A DNA stretch of 37,055 bases from UMGS755 sp045602005 (GTDB lineage: Bacteria; Bacillota; Clostridia; UBA1381; UBA9506), in NCBI GenBank assembly GCA_045602005.1, contig JAZSAS010000065.1, positions 1 through 37,055 of the forward strand. The letters run 5' to 3'. The notes below the pieces were generated by a model. That model had not been told where the DNA came from. It saw only the letters and a program-made list of their open reading frames with translations, and ran no database searches. The position numbers and the translations under genes are program-made. Of this stretch, positions 1-7,272 are shown piece after piece. Numbering within the stretch: the first letter of the stretch is position 1; each line of letters begins with the position of its first letter.

Positions 1-165
1 GACAGCTCCCGTCTTGCCTCCTTTGATGCGAAGCATTAAGGGAGGGGGACCACCGAAGGTGGTGGAGGGATAAAGGCGACCTTATTTTGGGGCAAGAATC
101 AATCCCTCAGTCAACTTCGTTGACAGCTCCCTTTACTCAAGGGAGCCTCAAGGGAGCCTATTTTG
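1..165. repeat. Intergenic inverted-repeat cluster
   Basis: This stretch contains several short perfect inverted repeats and no gene. Position 49-63 is ACCACC-GAA-GGTGGT. Position 110-124 is GTCAAC-TTC-GTTGAC. Position 127-145 is CTCCCTT-TACTC-AAGGGAG. The words GACAGCTCCC (1-10 and 122-131) and CAAGGGAGCC (138-147 and 149-158, approximately) recur. The sequence begins inside one unit, so the element probably continues to the left of the window. From memory, similar CCCTCAGTC...GACAGCTCCCT modules are scattered between genes in gut Firmicutes; that is recollection, not a search result. No transposase or terminal repeats are visible. Confidence 0.6.
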
Positions 166-197
166 TTCCGCAAGAATTACCAAGGAGTTCCCTATAA

Positions 198-330
198 TAA
201 CCCATTTATGGGTAACAAGTAGTAGTTGCATGGCTGGCAGGCCAATATAAAACGCTATGTAGCGTCGCCAGTAGTATTAGGGCTATGCCCGAAAATGACC
301 CCCCCGTTATACGGGGGGATATTTTTTTGT
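198..330 (+). repeat. Five-hairpin intergenic element ending in a terminator-like stem
   Basis: Five consecutive hairpins lie in about 120 bases: ACCCAT-TT-ATGGGT (200-213), TGGC...GCCA (231-244), ACGCTA-TG-TAGCGT (252-265), GGGC-TAT-GCCC (280-290) and a C7/G6 stem (299-318) followed by a T run. The last hairpin looks like a rho-independent terminator on the plus strand. An 84-codon reading frame (226-480) runs through these hairpins, but it has no ribosome binding site and its sequence follows the repeats, so I do not call it a gene. The element may be a dispersed repeat or a structured RNA; I cannot decide which. Confidence 0.5.
299..328 (+). terminator. Rho-independent terminator-like hairpin
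   Basis: A CCCCCC/GGGGGG stem with a seven-base loop is followed by a T-rich run at 319-328. No plus-strand gene lies upstream within the window, so any transcript it ends would come from the repeat element or from further left. Confidence 0.55.
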
Positions 331-407
331 CCTCTTATCTTTTTATTTTTTTCTAAAAATTGTCGTTTCCAGATAAGAAAGAAAAGAGAAGAGAGAGGGA
401 AATATTA

Positions 408-430
408 CTTTGCTAGTGCAAAGCTTTTTT
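408..430 (+). terminator. Weak terminator-like hairpin between the repeats and the thiol-gene pair
   Basis: CTTTGC-TAGT-GCAAAG (408-423) is followed by a run of six T on the plus strand. Read on the minus strand, the same hairpin is followed by TAATATTT, so it might also end the minus-strand gene that stops at 490. The stem is only six pairs, so confidence is modest. The rest of 331-489 is A/T-rich with no recognisable gene. Confidence 0.4.
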
Positions 431-489
431 ATATATGGCATTCAAACGATTCTATTTTTGCTATATGGCATGTTCGTTAGCTGTAAAGA

Positions 490-1827
490 CTACACCAGAT
501 GTGCAGGGTTAGAATAATCAGCAATAATGGAGTTCATATTTTCACCATTTTGCAGACGTTTTTTGGTAACGCCGGCCGGACAGGTCAGGGTTTGTGCCCT
601 GTGAAACAAGGGAGCAAGCAACGTTTCTTCTCCCAGCCCCCGTTCCTTTAGTTTTGCATCAGCCAGCAAGACCAGATTCATGAGCAACCCTTTTAGTTCT
701 TCTGTTTTCACAGGAATCTCCTCGCCGTGAATGGCCATGTGCCGCAGGCGGGCATTGCGGTCCGGTGCGTTGGCAAGAGAAGGGGGCAATAAAGAAAAGA
801 AGTGATTCATCAACGCTTCTGCCTCGGAAAGACCATGCCGGATTCCCAAATTAAAGGCCGGCGGTGCAAAGGCACTGCCCACGGGCTGGGCGCAATCACT
901 GCGGATTTCCAAAGTGCCCCGACGGGTGATTTCCACATTTTTAAAGGAAAGATATCCTTCAGCATCTGTCGGAGCATTGGGTGCATTAAAGTAAACGTCA
1001 AAGGGCACGGCGGGAATCGCTTCATATTGTCCCTTTCCTTTATAGGCGAGGAACATAGAGCGTTTGCAAATGGCATTAATTACATCGTTGGATGTTTTAA
1101 AGCTTTCGCAAACCGGCCCCACGTTGTCAGCCAGACTGCCAAAGCCACTGTGCTCCCAAAGATAATCACGGAAGCAAAGTGTTTTATCAAAACCAGTGCT
1201 GTCTGCAAAAGGCAGGGAGTTGGAGAACAAAAGTCCACGCACGAAGTCCATGGAGGCAAACAGGGTTAAGGCTTTGGGCAGGTGGTCAATCTCTATATCC
1301 AAATGGGTCTGAACAGAAGAAAGCCAGGCGGGAAAATCTGTGTAATTATGATAAATCTTGCCGGAAAAGCCGGATAAAAACTGCCGCAATGTTTGGTAAA
1401 TGGGGTAGTCAACAGGCTTGGTTTCGGCAAATCCGTGGTGGGGATTGGTGCCCAAGCCGCTGAGCGTGTGTCCGGCGGGTAACAAAAAGCTCTGTACCAA
1501 TTGATAAAGCTTGTAAAAACGGTTTGCGACAGCGGACAGGTTTTCGTTCTTTGCCATGGCAAACTCAAAATTGTTATAGGAATTGTCAAAAGAAAGGCAG
1601 TCGCCGTCTTCATTTATCAAAAAGGTGCTATTGCCGTGAATATCTGTTTCCTCTGTGCGAAAGCCGTTTTTTAAAAGGTGGGCTACAAGACCGGTAATCA
1701 CTTCGTCGGCAACAGAACCGCCTTCTAAGGAAAGGAGAGGGAATTCCAGCTCCACACCAATGGATTTACGGTTTTTTCGGTAGAACAGGCTCAAAAACTG
1801 AGCCTCAGCCATTTGCTTTGCGTTCAT
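490..1827 (-). CDS. Glutamate-cysteine ligase-like protein (GCS2-type)
   Basis: A protein of about 445 residues resembling gamma-glutamylcysteine synthetases, which join glutamate to the amine of cysteine using ATP. The supporting features are an early IGVELEFPLL segment (the acidic residues expected for metal and glutamate binding), NFEFAMAKNENL, LSGLGTNPH, and a late TLEIRSDCAQP segment like the substrate-binding strand of the family. I place the start at 1827, 28 codons inside the longest frame, because AGGAGG lies 5 bases upstream of that ATG; the longer frame would overlap the upstream gene. It lies 46 bases downstream of a cysteine synthase-type gene on the same strand and is probably cotranscribed. 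Together they suggest cysteine-to-gamma-glutamylcysteine synthesis. No glutathione synthetase is present here. A different amine acceptor, as in other carboxylate-amine ligases, cannot be excluded. Confidence 0.6.
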   Translation of the reverse strand: MNAKQMAEAQFLSLFYRKNRKSIGVELEFPLLSLEGGSVADEVITGLVAHLLKNGFRTEETDIHGNSTFLINEDGDCLSFDNSYNNFEFAMAKNENLSAVANRFYKLYQLVQSFLLPAGHTLSGLGTNPHHGFAETKPVDYPIYQTLRQFLSGFSGKIYHNYTDFPAWLSSVQTHLDIEIDHLPKALTLFASMDFVRGLLFSNSLPFADSTGFDKTLCFRDYLWEHSGFGSLADNVGPVCESFKTSNDVINAICKRSMFLAYKGKGQYEAIPAVPFDVYFNAPNAPTDAEGYLSFKNVEITRRGTLEIRSDCAQPVGSAFAPPAFNLGIRHGLSEAEALMNHFFSLLPPSLANAPDRNARLRHMAIHGEEIPVKTEELKGLLMNLVLLADAKLKERGLGEETLLAPLFHRAQTLTCPAGVTKKRLQNGENMNSIIADYSNPAHLV

Positions 1828-1873
1828 AAAGCCTCCTAAAGAAACAGCAGGATGCGTTGCATCCTGCCGGAAA

Positions 1874-2884
1874 TTAGCGAATGACCTGTACGGTTTGCAG
1901 TTGAATATCACCCGTTAGGGCATTTTCGTTGAGCTTTTGCGGTTTTGCATAATCAGTGGAGAGATATTTTTTATTATCATCGGCAAACACGGTGACCACA
2001 ACGGCATCGTCTCCCAGAGCCTCCTGTGCCAATACACAACCCAGGAAATTTGCGCCGGAAGAAACGCCCACACCAATGCCCAGGGACTCAGACAAAAGCC
2101 GTGCCATGGCGATGGCATCGCCATCATCCACTGAAACGATTTGGGGCATTTCGGAAAGCTTTAAAATATCGGGGATGAATTCGTCTGAAATACCATAAAT
2201 TCTGTGCTGTCCCACTTTATAGCCCGTGGAAAGAGTGGGGGAGTTGGAAGGTTCTAAGGGAAAGGCGAGGCAAGCGGAATTTTCTTGTTTCAGCCGTTTT
2301 GCAATGCCCATGATGGTGCCGCCGGTGCCTACGCCCGCTACAATAGCGTCAGCCATCAAGCCGATAGACCCTAGTTGCTGAACGATTTCTTCGCCGGTGG
2401 TCATCACGTGAGCCTCCACATTATCCTCGTTGGAAAACTGGCAGGGCAGAAAAACACCGCCACGTTTGGCAAAATTCTCCGTCATTTGAATAGAGCCTAA
2501 AAAGCCGCCCTCTTCCCGTGATACCAGACGGACGGAGGCTCCGTAGCTTTCCATTAGTGCAATGCGTTCCTGACTCATCCAGTCGGGCATATAAATCTTC
2601 ACAGGGTGTCCCAGATACCGCCCCAGAGCGGAGAAGGAGATGCCTGTGTTTCCGCTGGTGGCTTCGGCAATGATATCGCCGGGGGCAATGGTGCCGGATT
2701 CATATGCTTTTTCCAAAATGTAAAGCGCTACACGGTCTTTAATGCTGCCGGTGAGGTTATAGGCCTCGGCCTTTGCAAACAGTCTGTGTGTTTTCCCCCG
2801 AAAGGTGTATGTTATTTCTAAAAGCGGCGTATTCCCAATCAGCGGGCGGATAGCCGCAAAACGATTTTTCAGGTCTTGTTTCAT
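1874..2884 (-). CDS. Cysteine synthase-family PLP enzyme
   Basis: A 336-residue fold-type II PLP enzyme of the O-acetylserine sulfhydrylase/cystathionine beta-synthase family. The PLP lysine lies in TGSIKDR (near residue 48), the substrate loop is TSGNTG, the PLP-phosphate glycine loop is GVGTGGT (near residue 190), and the late SSGAN segment is conserved. These support a beta-replacement reaction on an activated serine, most simply cysteine synthesis. The N-terminus IGNTPLLEI is typical. Length is slightly above the usual 310 residues because of a roughly 35-residue C-terminal extension. The start at 2884 has an AGGAAAA stretch upstream. It is first in a two-gene unit with the glutamate-cysteine ligase-like gene. 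Exact specificity (cysteine, 2,3-diaminopropionate precursor or another beta-substituted alanine) is not settled by sequence alone, so I give no symbol. Confidence 0.75.
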   Translation of the reverse strand: MKQDLKNRFAAIRPLIGNTPLLEITYTFRGKTHRLFAKAEAYNLTGSIKDRVALYILEKAYESGTIAPGDIIAEATSGNTGISFSALGRYLGHPVKIYMPDWMSQERIALMESYGASVRLVSREEGGFLGSIQMTENFAKRGGVFLPCQFSNEDNVEAHVMTTGEEIVQQLGSIGLMADAIVAGVGTGGTIMGIAKRLKQENSACLAFPLEPSNSPTLSTGYKVGQHRIYGISDEFIPDILKLSEMPQIVSVDDGDAIAMARLLSESLGIGVGVSSGANFLGCVLAQEALGDDAVVVTVFADDNKKYLSTDYAKPQKLNENALTGDIQLQTVQVIR

Positions 2885-2916
2885 ACATTTTCCTGCCTTT
2901 TTATGGTTATATATTC

Positions 2917-2945
2917 ATTATATGAACGTTTTCTCGTATTGTCTT
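2917..2945 (-). promoter_or_regulatory. Predicted sigma-A promoter of the cysteine synthase-type gene
   Basis: On the minus strand, a perfect TATAAT (2917-2922) is preceded by AAGACA (2940-2945; four of six matches to TTGACA) with a 17-base spacer. The start codon is about 33 bases downstream of the -10 box. No riboswitch or T-box leader would fit in that space. Confidence 0.5.
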
Positions 2946-2999
2946 TATATATTATAATACACCGTTGTCGGATTTGCAAGGATTTTTCGGCGGCAGGAT

Positions 3000-3034
3000 A
3001 AAAAAGAAAGGGGTGCTGATGGTGCAGCACCCCC
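3000..3034 (-). terminator. Terminator of the uid operon
   Basis: GGGGTGCTG-ATGGTG-CAGCACCCC (3010-3033) forms a nine-pair GC-rich stem. On the minus strand it is followed by a T-rich tract complementary to 3000-3009. It lies 47 bases beyond the stop of uidA and separates it from the thiol gene pair. Confidence 0.8.
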
Positions 3035-3080
3035 CCGATTGGTGTTTAGAGGGAATGGGGCACGGTCCCTTATAGCTTTT

Positions 3081-4880
3081 TTAATTTTTATATCCGAAAT
3101 CGGGAATTTCATGCCAGCGTTTTCTGAAATAGTGTGCTGCCAGTTTAGGTTGACGGTCACGGGTGAAGATGCCTTTTTTATTTCCCACTACACGCATAAC
3201 ACCCTGAATGGTGGCGAAATCTGCAAAGTTCCAGACCTGCTCGCCGATGAAATAGTCATAGCGGTCTGTCACTTCGTGGGTGGCGGCATAAAAATCAGCT
3301 TGATATTCCTCGGTGAACATCACCGGTGTGGCGGCATGAAAGCCCGCTATGGTATCGGCACCGTATTCTGTGAACATTAAGGGCTTGCCTAGCTTTTCCC
3401 AGTAGTCAAGCTCCAGAGCCAGTGCTTGTTTTGCGGCCTGTAAATCGCCGCCATAGACATACCAGCCATAATAGCGGTTTAGACAAATCACATCCATCAT
3501 AGGCAGTGTTTTGTCTCGGGTATAATCATTTTGCACACCCACAATGGTTACGGGGCGATTCTGAGGATCGCAGCTGTGAGCCAGCTCGTAAAGAGGTTTA
3601 TAGTATTCCACGGCACTTTCGGGAAATGCGGTGGTGTCAGATTCGTTGGCAATTGACCACATCACCACACAGGCACGGTTTTTGTCACGGGCAATCATGT
3701 CTCTCACTACCTCGTGGTGGTGTTCTTTGGTTTTAATTAGTTTATAGGTATCTTTTTGTTCACCGCCGGCGGTTGCTCCGAAATTCAGATTCACGCCTAC
3801 GGCCGGTGTTTCATCGATGACGACAATGCCTTCTCGGTCGCACAGCAGCATCATCTCCTCGGAATAAGGGTAGTGACTGGTGCGGAAGGAGTTGGCACCA
3901 ATCCAGCGCATGAGGCTCAGGTCTTTTACATTGAGCACTTCATCTATGCCTCTGCCACGGATTGCCGAGTCTTCATGTTTGCCGAAGCCCTTGAAATAAA
4001 AAGGCTTGCCGTTGATTAAAAACTCCTTGCCCTTAACAGCGACGGTACGCACGCCGAAGGGTTCGGTATACACGTCATCACCAAAGCGAACCTCTGCCTG
4101 ATAAAGATAGGCATTCAGAGGTTCCCACAAGTGCACATTTTGAATGGTACAACTGCCTGTGGCGCCTTCTGCGGTGGCAACGGTGTTGCCTGTTTCATCT
4201 CGAATGGTGACGGTTACCTGCCCCTCGCCTTCTGTTTCTACCTGATAGGCTACTTGTGCGTTGCTGCCCTGGACCGTGGGAACCAAAGTGATATCACGGA
4301 TGTAGCTTTTTGGGGTGGTGTAGAGTTTGACAGGGCGGGTAATGCCGCTGTAGTTAAAAAAATCAAAATTAGGATAGTTTTGCTTTTTGGGAGTCACGCC
4401 GGGCACCTCGGGAATCCGTCCTGTCAGCATGTTGCCCCCTTGCTCGCTGCCAACCGGCAGTGTGGAAAAATTCACACGGTTATCAACGGCCACAGTTAAA
4501 CGGTTTTTGCCAGTTTTCAGATTTTCAGTCAGCTCTGCTTCAAAAGGAAGGAAGCCGCCTTTATGCGTGCAGAGCAGATTGCCGTTTAAAAAAACTCTGG
4601 CACTCTGGGTTACAGCGCCGAATCGAAGAACGAGGCGCTCTTCTTGGAGACAAGACGGCAATTCAAAACAGGTTTCATACACCACCCAGCCGTAATGGTC
4701 ACGGAAGTTCTCTCCCTCCTTCTGGTCGTTGTAGGAGGCGGGCACAGCAATGGTCATGGGGTTATCAAGGGGCGTGCCGGCGGTGGAGTCATTAAAATCA
4801 TCGTCTGGCGACAACGTGAAATTCCAGATGCCTGACAGGTCAATGAGGGCACGGGAGGTGCTTAATCTTGGGTAGAGCAT
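3081..4880 (-). CDS. uidA: Beta-glucuronidase (GH2)
   Basis: A 599-residue glycoside hydrolase family 2 enzyme, about the length of E. coli UidA (603). It cleaves beta-D-glucuronides to glucuronate and an aglycone in the cytoplasm. The sugar-binding and immunoglobulin-like domains occupy roughly residues 1-275 and the TIM barrel 275-599. The acid/base is Glu413 in WSIANESDT and the nucleophile is Glu505 in FTEYGADT. N567-K-K569-G in VVGNKKGIF is the motif that recognises the glucuronate carboxylate and separates true glucuronidases from galactosidases. A long insertion at about 362-390 matches the active-site Loop 1 position of enzymes that act on small drug glucuronides. The start has AAGGATG upstream. 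It lies 68 bases downstream of the GPH symporter and is probably cotranscribed. Confidence 0.93.
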   Translation of the reverse strand: MLYPRLSTSRALIDLSGIWNFTLSPDDDFNDSTAGTPLDNPMTIAVPASYNDQKEGENFRDHYGWVVYETCFELPSCLQEERLVLRFGAVTQSARVFLNGNLLCTHKGGFLPFEAELTENLKTGKNRLTVAVDNRVNFSTLPVGSEQGGNMLTGRIPEVPGVTPKKQNYPNFDFFNYSGITRPVKLYTTPKSYIRDITLVPTVQGSNAQVAYQVETEGEGQVTVTIRDETGNTVATAEGATGSCTIQNVHLWEPLNAYLYQAEVRFGDDVYTEPFGVRTVAVKGKEFLINGKPFYFKGFGKHEDSAIRGRGIDEVLNVKDLSLMRWIGANSFRTSHYPYSEEMMLLCDREGIVVIDETPAVGVNLNFGATAGGEQKDTYKLIKTKEHHHEVVRDMIARDKNRACVVMWSIANESDTTAFPESAVEYYKPLYELAHSCDPQNRPVTIVGVQNDYTRDKTLPMMDVICLNRYYGWYVYGGDLQAAKQALALELDYWEKLGKPLMFTEYGADTIAGFHAATPVMFTEEYQADFYAATHEVTDRYDYFIGEQVWNFADFATIQGVMRVVGNKKGIFTRDRQPKLAAHYFRKRWHEIPDFGYKN

Positions 4881-4948
4881 GTTTCAACATCCTTTCGATA
4901 GAAAAAATATTTTGGGACTCATGGGTTTTGCTGATTTGAGTGTGGTTC

Positions 4949-6325
4949 TTAATTTCCGTGTCTTTCCTTAATAATTTGCTGATTCTCTGCGATTTTTTTA
5001 CGGGACAGGGGATACCAGAAAATTAAAATGAGGGCGACCAGGAAATAACAAATGGCGGGAATCAGCGTGGAAACAGTGTAAATCCGCTCCACGACCTCAG
5101 GTGACTGCACTACATTTTCTGTTGAGGAAACATAGCCGATGAGGGTTAGCGCATAGCCGCCTAATCCGCCCGCCAGAGCCTGGCCGATTTTTCTGGCAAA
5201 GGAATAAACGGCATATACGGTGCCGTCTTCACGTGTGCCGGTGAGCACCTCCTGATTGTCAATTACATCGGTGATGAAGGCCCAAATCATTAAATTAAAA
5301 AGGCCAACACCCAAATTTCCTACAAATACAAAACCGCAGAAGATCCAGGGGTTTCGGATTCGCAAGAGAAATAACAGAAAAAAGACAACTGAGGTGAATA
5401 AGACTGCAAAGCCGGAGGCCTCCTTTTTGCCGATTTTTTCAGCAATTATGGTGCTGAAGGGTGCCAGCAGCAGGGTGCAGGCAGTTTGCAGAAAGCCGGC
5501 AACGCTCATGGCCTCTTTGTTTTTGAAGTAATCCATAAACAAATAGAGATTCATGGTGTTTGACAGCAGCGAGGAAAGCAGCAACACGATGGCGGCCGCA
5601 ATGATCGCCCAGAGGGAACGGTTGCGTGCCATGCCTCGAAACGCTTCGGTAAAATTACTTTTTTTCTGTGCGGAGGACAGAACAACCCGTTCATGGGTGA
5701 GGCTGTAGCAAAGACTGTAACAAATTAAGGCCAGAGCACCGAAGACAATGACCAGGGGCAAAAACCGTTCTCCAAGAATCAGCTGATTACCCTGAGCATC
5801 ATAGGTATAAATAATGAGGGGCACACCGGAGCCGACCACAACACCTGCAATCGCAGCACCGATGGAACGGAAGGTGGAAAGACCGGTTCGCTCTACAGGG
5901 TTTTCTGTGATGGCGGAGGCCATGGAACCATAGGGAATGTTGATGGCCGTGTAACAAATGCTGCCCCACAGCAAATAAGTGACATAGATATACACAAGTT
6001 TGCCCCAATAGGGGAGGTTTTTTGCCGCCGGAATGAACATGAGAATGCCGGCAAGAACCACGGGGACGCACATGTATTTAATCCAAGGACGGAACCGTCC
6101 GTCCTTTTTGGGGTGGAGAGAATCTACAATCCGGCCCATGGTTACGTCGGTAAAAGCATCCACTGCACGGGCGACTAAGAATAATGTACCCACCACTTCG
6201 CCGGCAATGCCCAGCACTTTTGTGTAAAAGACCATTAAAAAGGAACTGGCCAGAATAAAGAAGAAATCGTTACCAAGGTCCCCCAGCATATACCCTATTT
6301 TATCACGTAAGCTAAATTGTTTCAC
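4949..6325 (-). CDS. GPH-family sugar/glucuronide:cation symporter
   Basis: A 458-residue membrane protein with about 12 hydrophobic segments, of the glycoside-pentoside-hexuronide:cation symporter family (MelB, UidB, XynB type). The N-terminus KIGYMLGDLGNDFFF and the following VFYTKVLGI segment are family hallmarks, as is the loop VDAFTDVTMGRIVD in the first half. Because it is directly upstream of a beta-glucuronidase, the likely cargo is a glucuronide taken up with a proton or sodium ion. That cargo is inferred from context; the family also moves melibiose and xylosides. The start at 6325 has AAGGAG nine bases upstream. It is first in the minus-strand operon. Confidence 0.88.
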   Translation of the reverse strand: MKQFSLRDKIGYMLGDLGNDFFFILASSFLMVFYTKVLGIAGEVVGTLFLVARAVDAFTDVTMGRIVDSLHPKKDGRFRPWIKYMCVPVVLAGILMFIPAAKNLPYWGKLVYIYVTYLLWGSICYTAINIPYGSMASAITENPVERTGLSTFRSIGAAIAGVVVGSGVPLIIYTYDAQGNQLILGERFLPLVIVFGALALICYSLCYSLTHERVVLSSAQKKSNFTEAFRGMARNRSLWAIIAAAIVLLLSSLLSNTMNLYLFMDYFKNKEAMSVAGFLQTACTLLLAPFSTIIAEKIGKKEASGFAVLFTSVVFFLLFLLRIRNPWIFCGFVFVGNLGVGLFNLMIWAFITDVIDNQEVLTGTREDGTVYAVYSFARKIGQALAGGLGGYALTLIGYVSSTENVVQSPEVVERIYTVSTLIPAICYFLVALILIFWYPLSRKKIAENQQIIKERHGN

Positions 6326-6367
6326 ATGTAAACACTCCTTTGTGTTTTAGTGTAACCTTAATTTTGA

Positions 6368-6397
6368 ATTCTAACAGTGTTTTTTAGAAAAATGCAA
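6368..6397 (-). promoter_or_regulatory. Candidate promoter of the uid operon
   Basis: On the minus strand TAGAAT (6368-6373) is preceded by TTGCAT (6392-6397) with an 18-base spacer. This would give a leader of about 36 bases before the symporter start. The -35 overlaps the left arm of an inverted repeat (see 6392-6418), so binding there could block transcription. Confidence 0.4.
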
Positions 6398-6468
6398 AAG
6401 AAAACCATATTTTTGCATCATTTGACAAGAGAATTGGAGAAAGGAATCAAAAATTGTCTAATTTTGAT
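6392..6468. promoter_or_regulatory. Candidate operator inverted repeats between the uid and kdg operons
   Basis: Two inverted repeats lie in the divergent region. ATGCAAAA (6392-6399) pairs with TTTTGCAT (6411-6418), and ATCAAAA (6446-6452) pairs with TTTTGAT (6462-6468). The first overlaps the -35 of the predicted uid promoter; the second lies about 30 bases upstream of the kdg -35 box. Such symmetry is what a dimeric repressor (for example of the GntR or LacI type) would recognise. No regulator gene is in this window, so the binding protein is unknown. Confidence 0.35.
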
Positions 6469-6495
6469 GAAATTAAAACTTTTGAAATCCATTGC

Positions 6496-6524
6496 TTGAC
6501 CTAAAGAATATACTGTGATATAAT
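6496..6524 (+). promoter_or_regulatory. Sigma-A promoter of kdgA-kdgK
   Basis: TTGACC (6496-6501), a 17-base spacer and a perfect TATAAT (6519-6524). The predicted start of transcription is near 6531, giving a leader of about 70 bases before kdgA. Confidence 0.75.
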
Positions 6525-6600
6525 ATATCTTGAGAATTTTTTGTTATACTATCTATTGTGATCCATCATATTAAGCAGACAATCAAGGAAGGAGAAAACA

Positions 6601-7272
6601 ATGGATAAAGAAAAAATTCTTACTAAAATTTGTGATTCCGGCATTGTAGCTGTGGTTAGAGCCGCTGATAGGGAGCAGGCAGTGAAAATTGCTGATGCCT
6701 GCATTGAGGGCGGTGTTCCTGCCGTTGAGTTGACGTTCACCGTTCCCGGTGCACATCGTGTCATTGAAGAGCTGGCAAAACGGTATAAACCGGATGAAAT
6801 TATTTTAGGAGCCGGAACGGTTATGGATTCTGAAACTGCCAGAATTGCCATTTTATCCGGCGCACAATATGTGGTTAGTCCCTATTTAAATCTGGAAACG
6901 GTTACATTGTGTAACCGATACAGAACGGCCTGCATGCCCGGCGTTATGACTGTTAAAGAAGTTGTGGAGGCTATGGAGGCAGGCGCTGACATTGTTAAGC
7001 TGTTTCCCGGCGAAGCCGGCGGCCCCAGCATGATTCGGGCAATTCATGGTCCTGTTCCTCATGCGAAAATCATGCCCACCGGCGGTGTGGATGTTGATAA
7101 TGTGGGAGATTGGATTCGTGCCGGTGCTGTGGCTGTGGGGGCGGGCAGTTCGCTAACTGCCGGTGCTAAAACAGGGGACTATGCTTCCATCACGGCTTTG
7201 GGGCGTGAATTCGTTAAGCGAATCAGGGAAGCAAGAGGTCAGTCGGAGATGGGAGGGTCAAACAATGGCTAA
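6601..7272 (+). CDS. kdgA: KDPG/KHG aldolase
   Basis: A 223-residue class I aldolase that splits 2-keto-3-deoxy-6-phosphogluconate into pyruvate and glyceraldehyde 3-phosphate (Eda/KdgA family). The Schiff-base lysine is Lys133 in IVKLFPGE, the catalytic glutamate is Glu43 in AVELTFTVPG, and Arg20 in VVRAAD and the phosphate-binding PTGGVD segment (159-164) are present. The start has AAGGAAGGAG upstream. It overlaps kdgK by eight bases, so the two are translationally coupled. With kdgK it converts ketodeoxygluconate to triose phosphate and pyruvate, fitting the divergent glucuronide genes. Confidence 0.9.
   Translation: MDKEKILTKICDSGIVAVVRAADREQAVKIADACIEGGVPAVELTFTVPGAHRVIEELAKRYKPDEIILGAGTVMDSETARIAILSGAQYVVSPYLNLETVTLCNRYRTACMPGVMTVKEVVEAMEAGADIVKLFPGEAGGPSMIRAIHGPVPHAKIMPTGGVDVDNVGDWIRAGAVAVGAGSSLTAGAKTGDYASITALGREFVKRIREARGQSEMGGSNNG

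Noticed and set aside
226..480. 84-codon plus-strand frame in the left intergenic region
   Set aside because: It runs through the hairpin repeats, has no ribosome binding site and is low in protein-like features. It looks like a translated repeat.
2945..3160. 71-codon minus-strand frame between uidA and the cysteine synthase-type gene
   Set aside because: It covers the uid terminator and the end of uidA in another frame, with no ribosome site.
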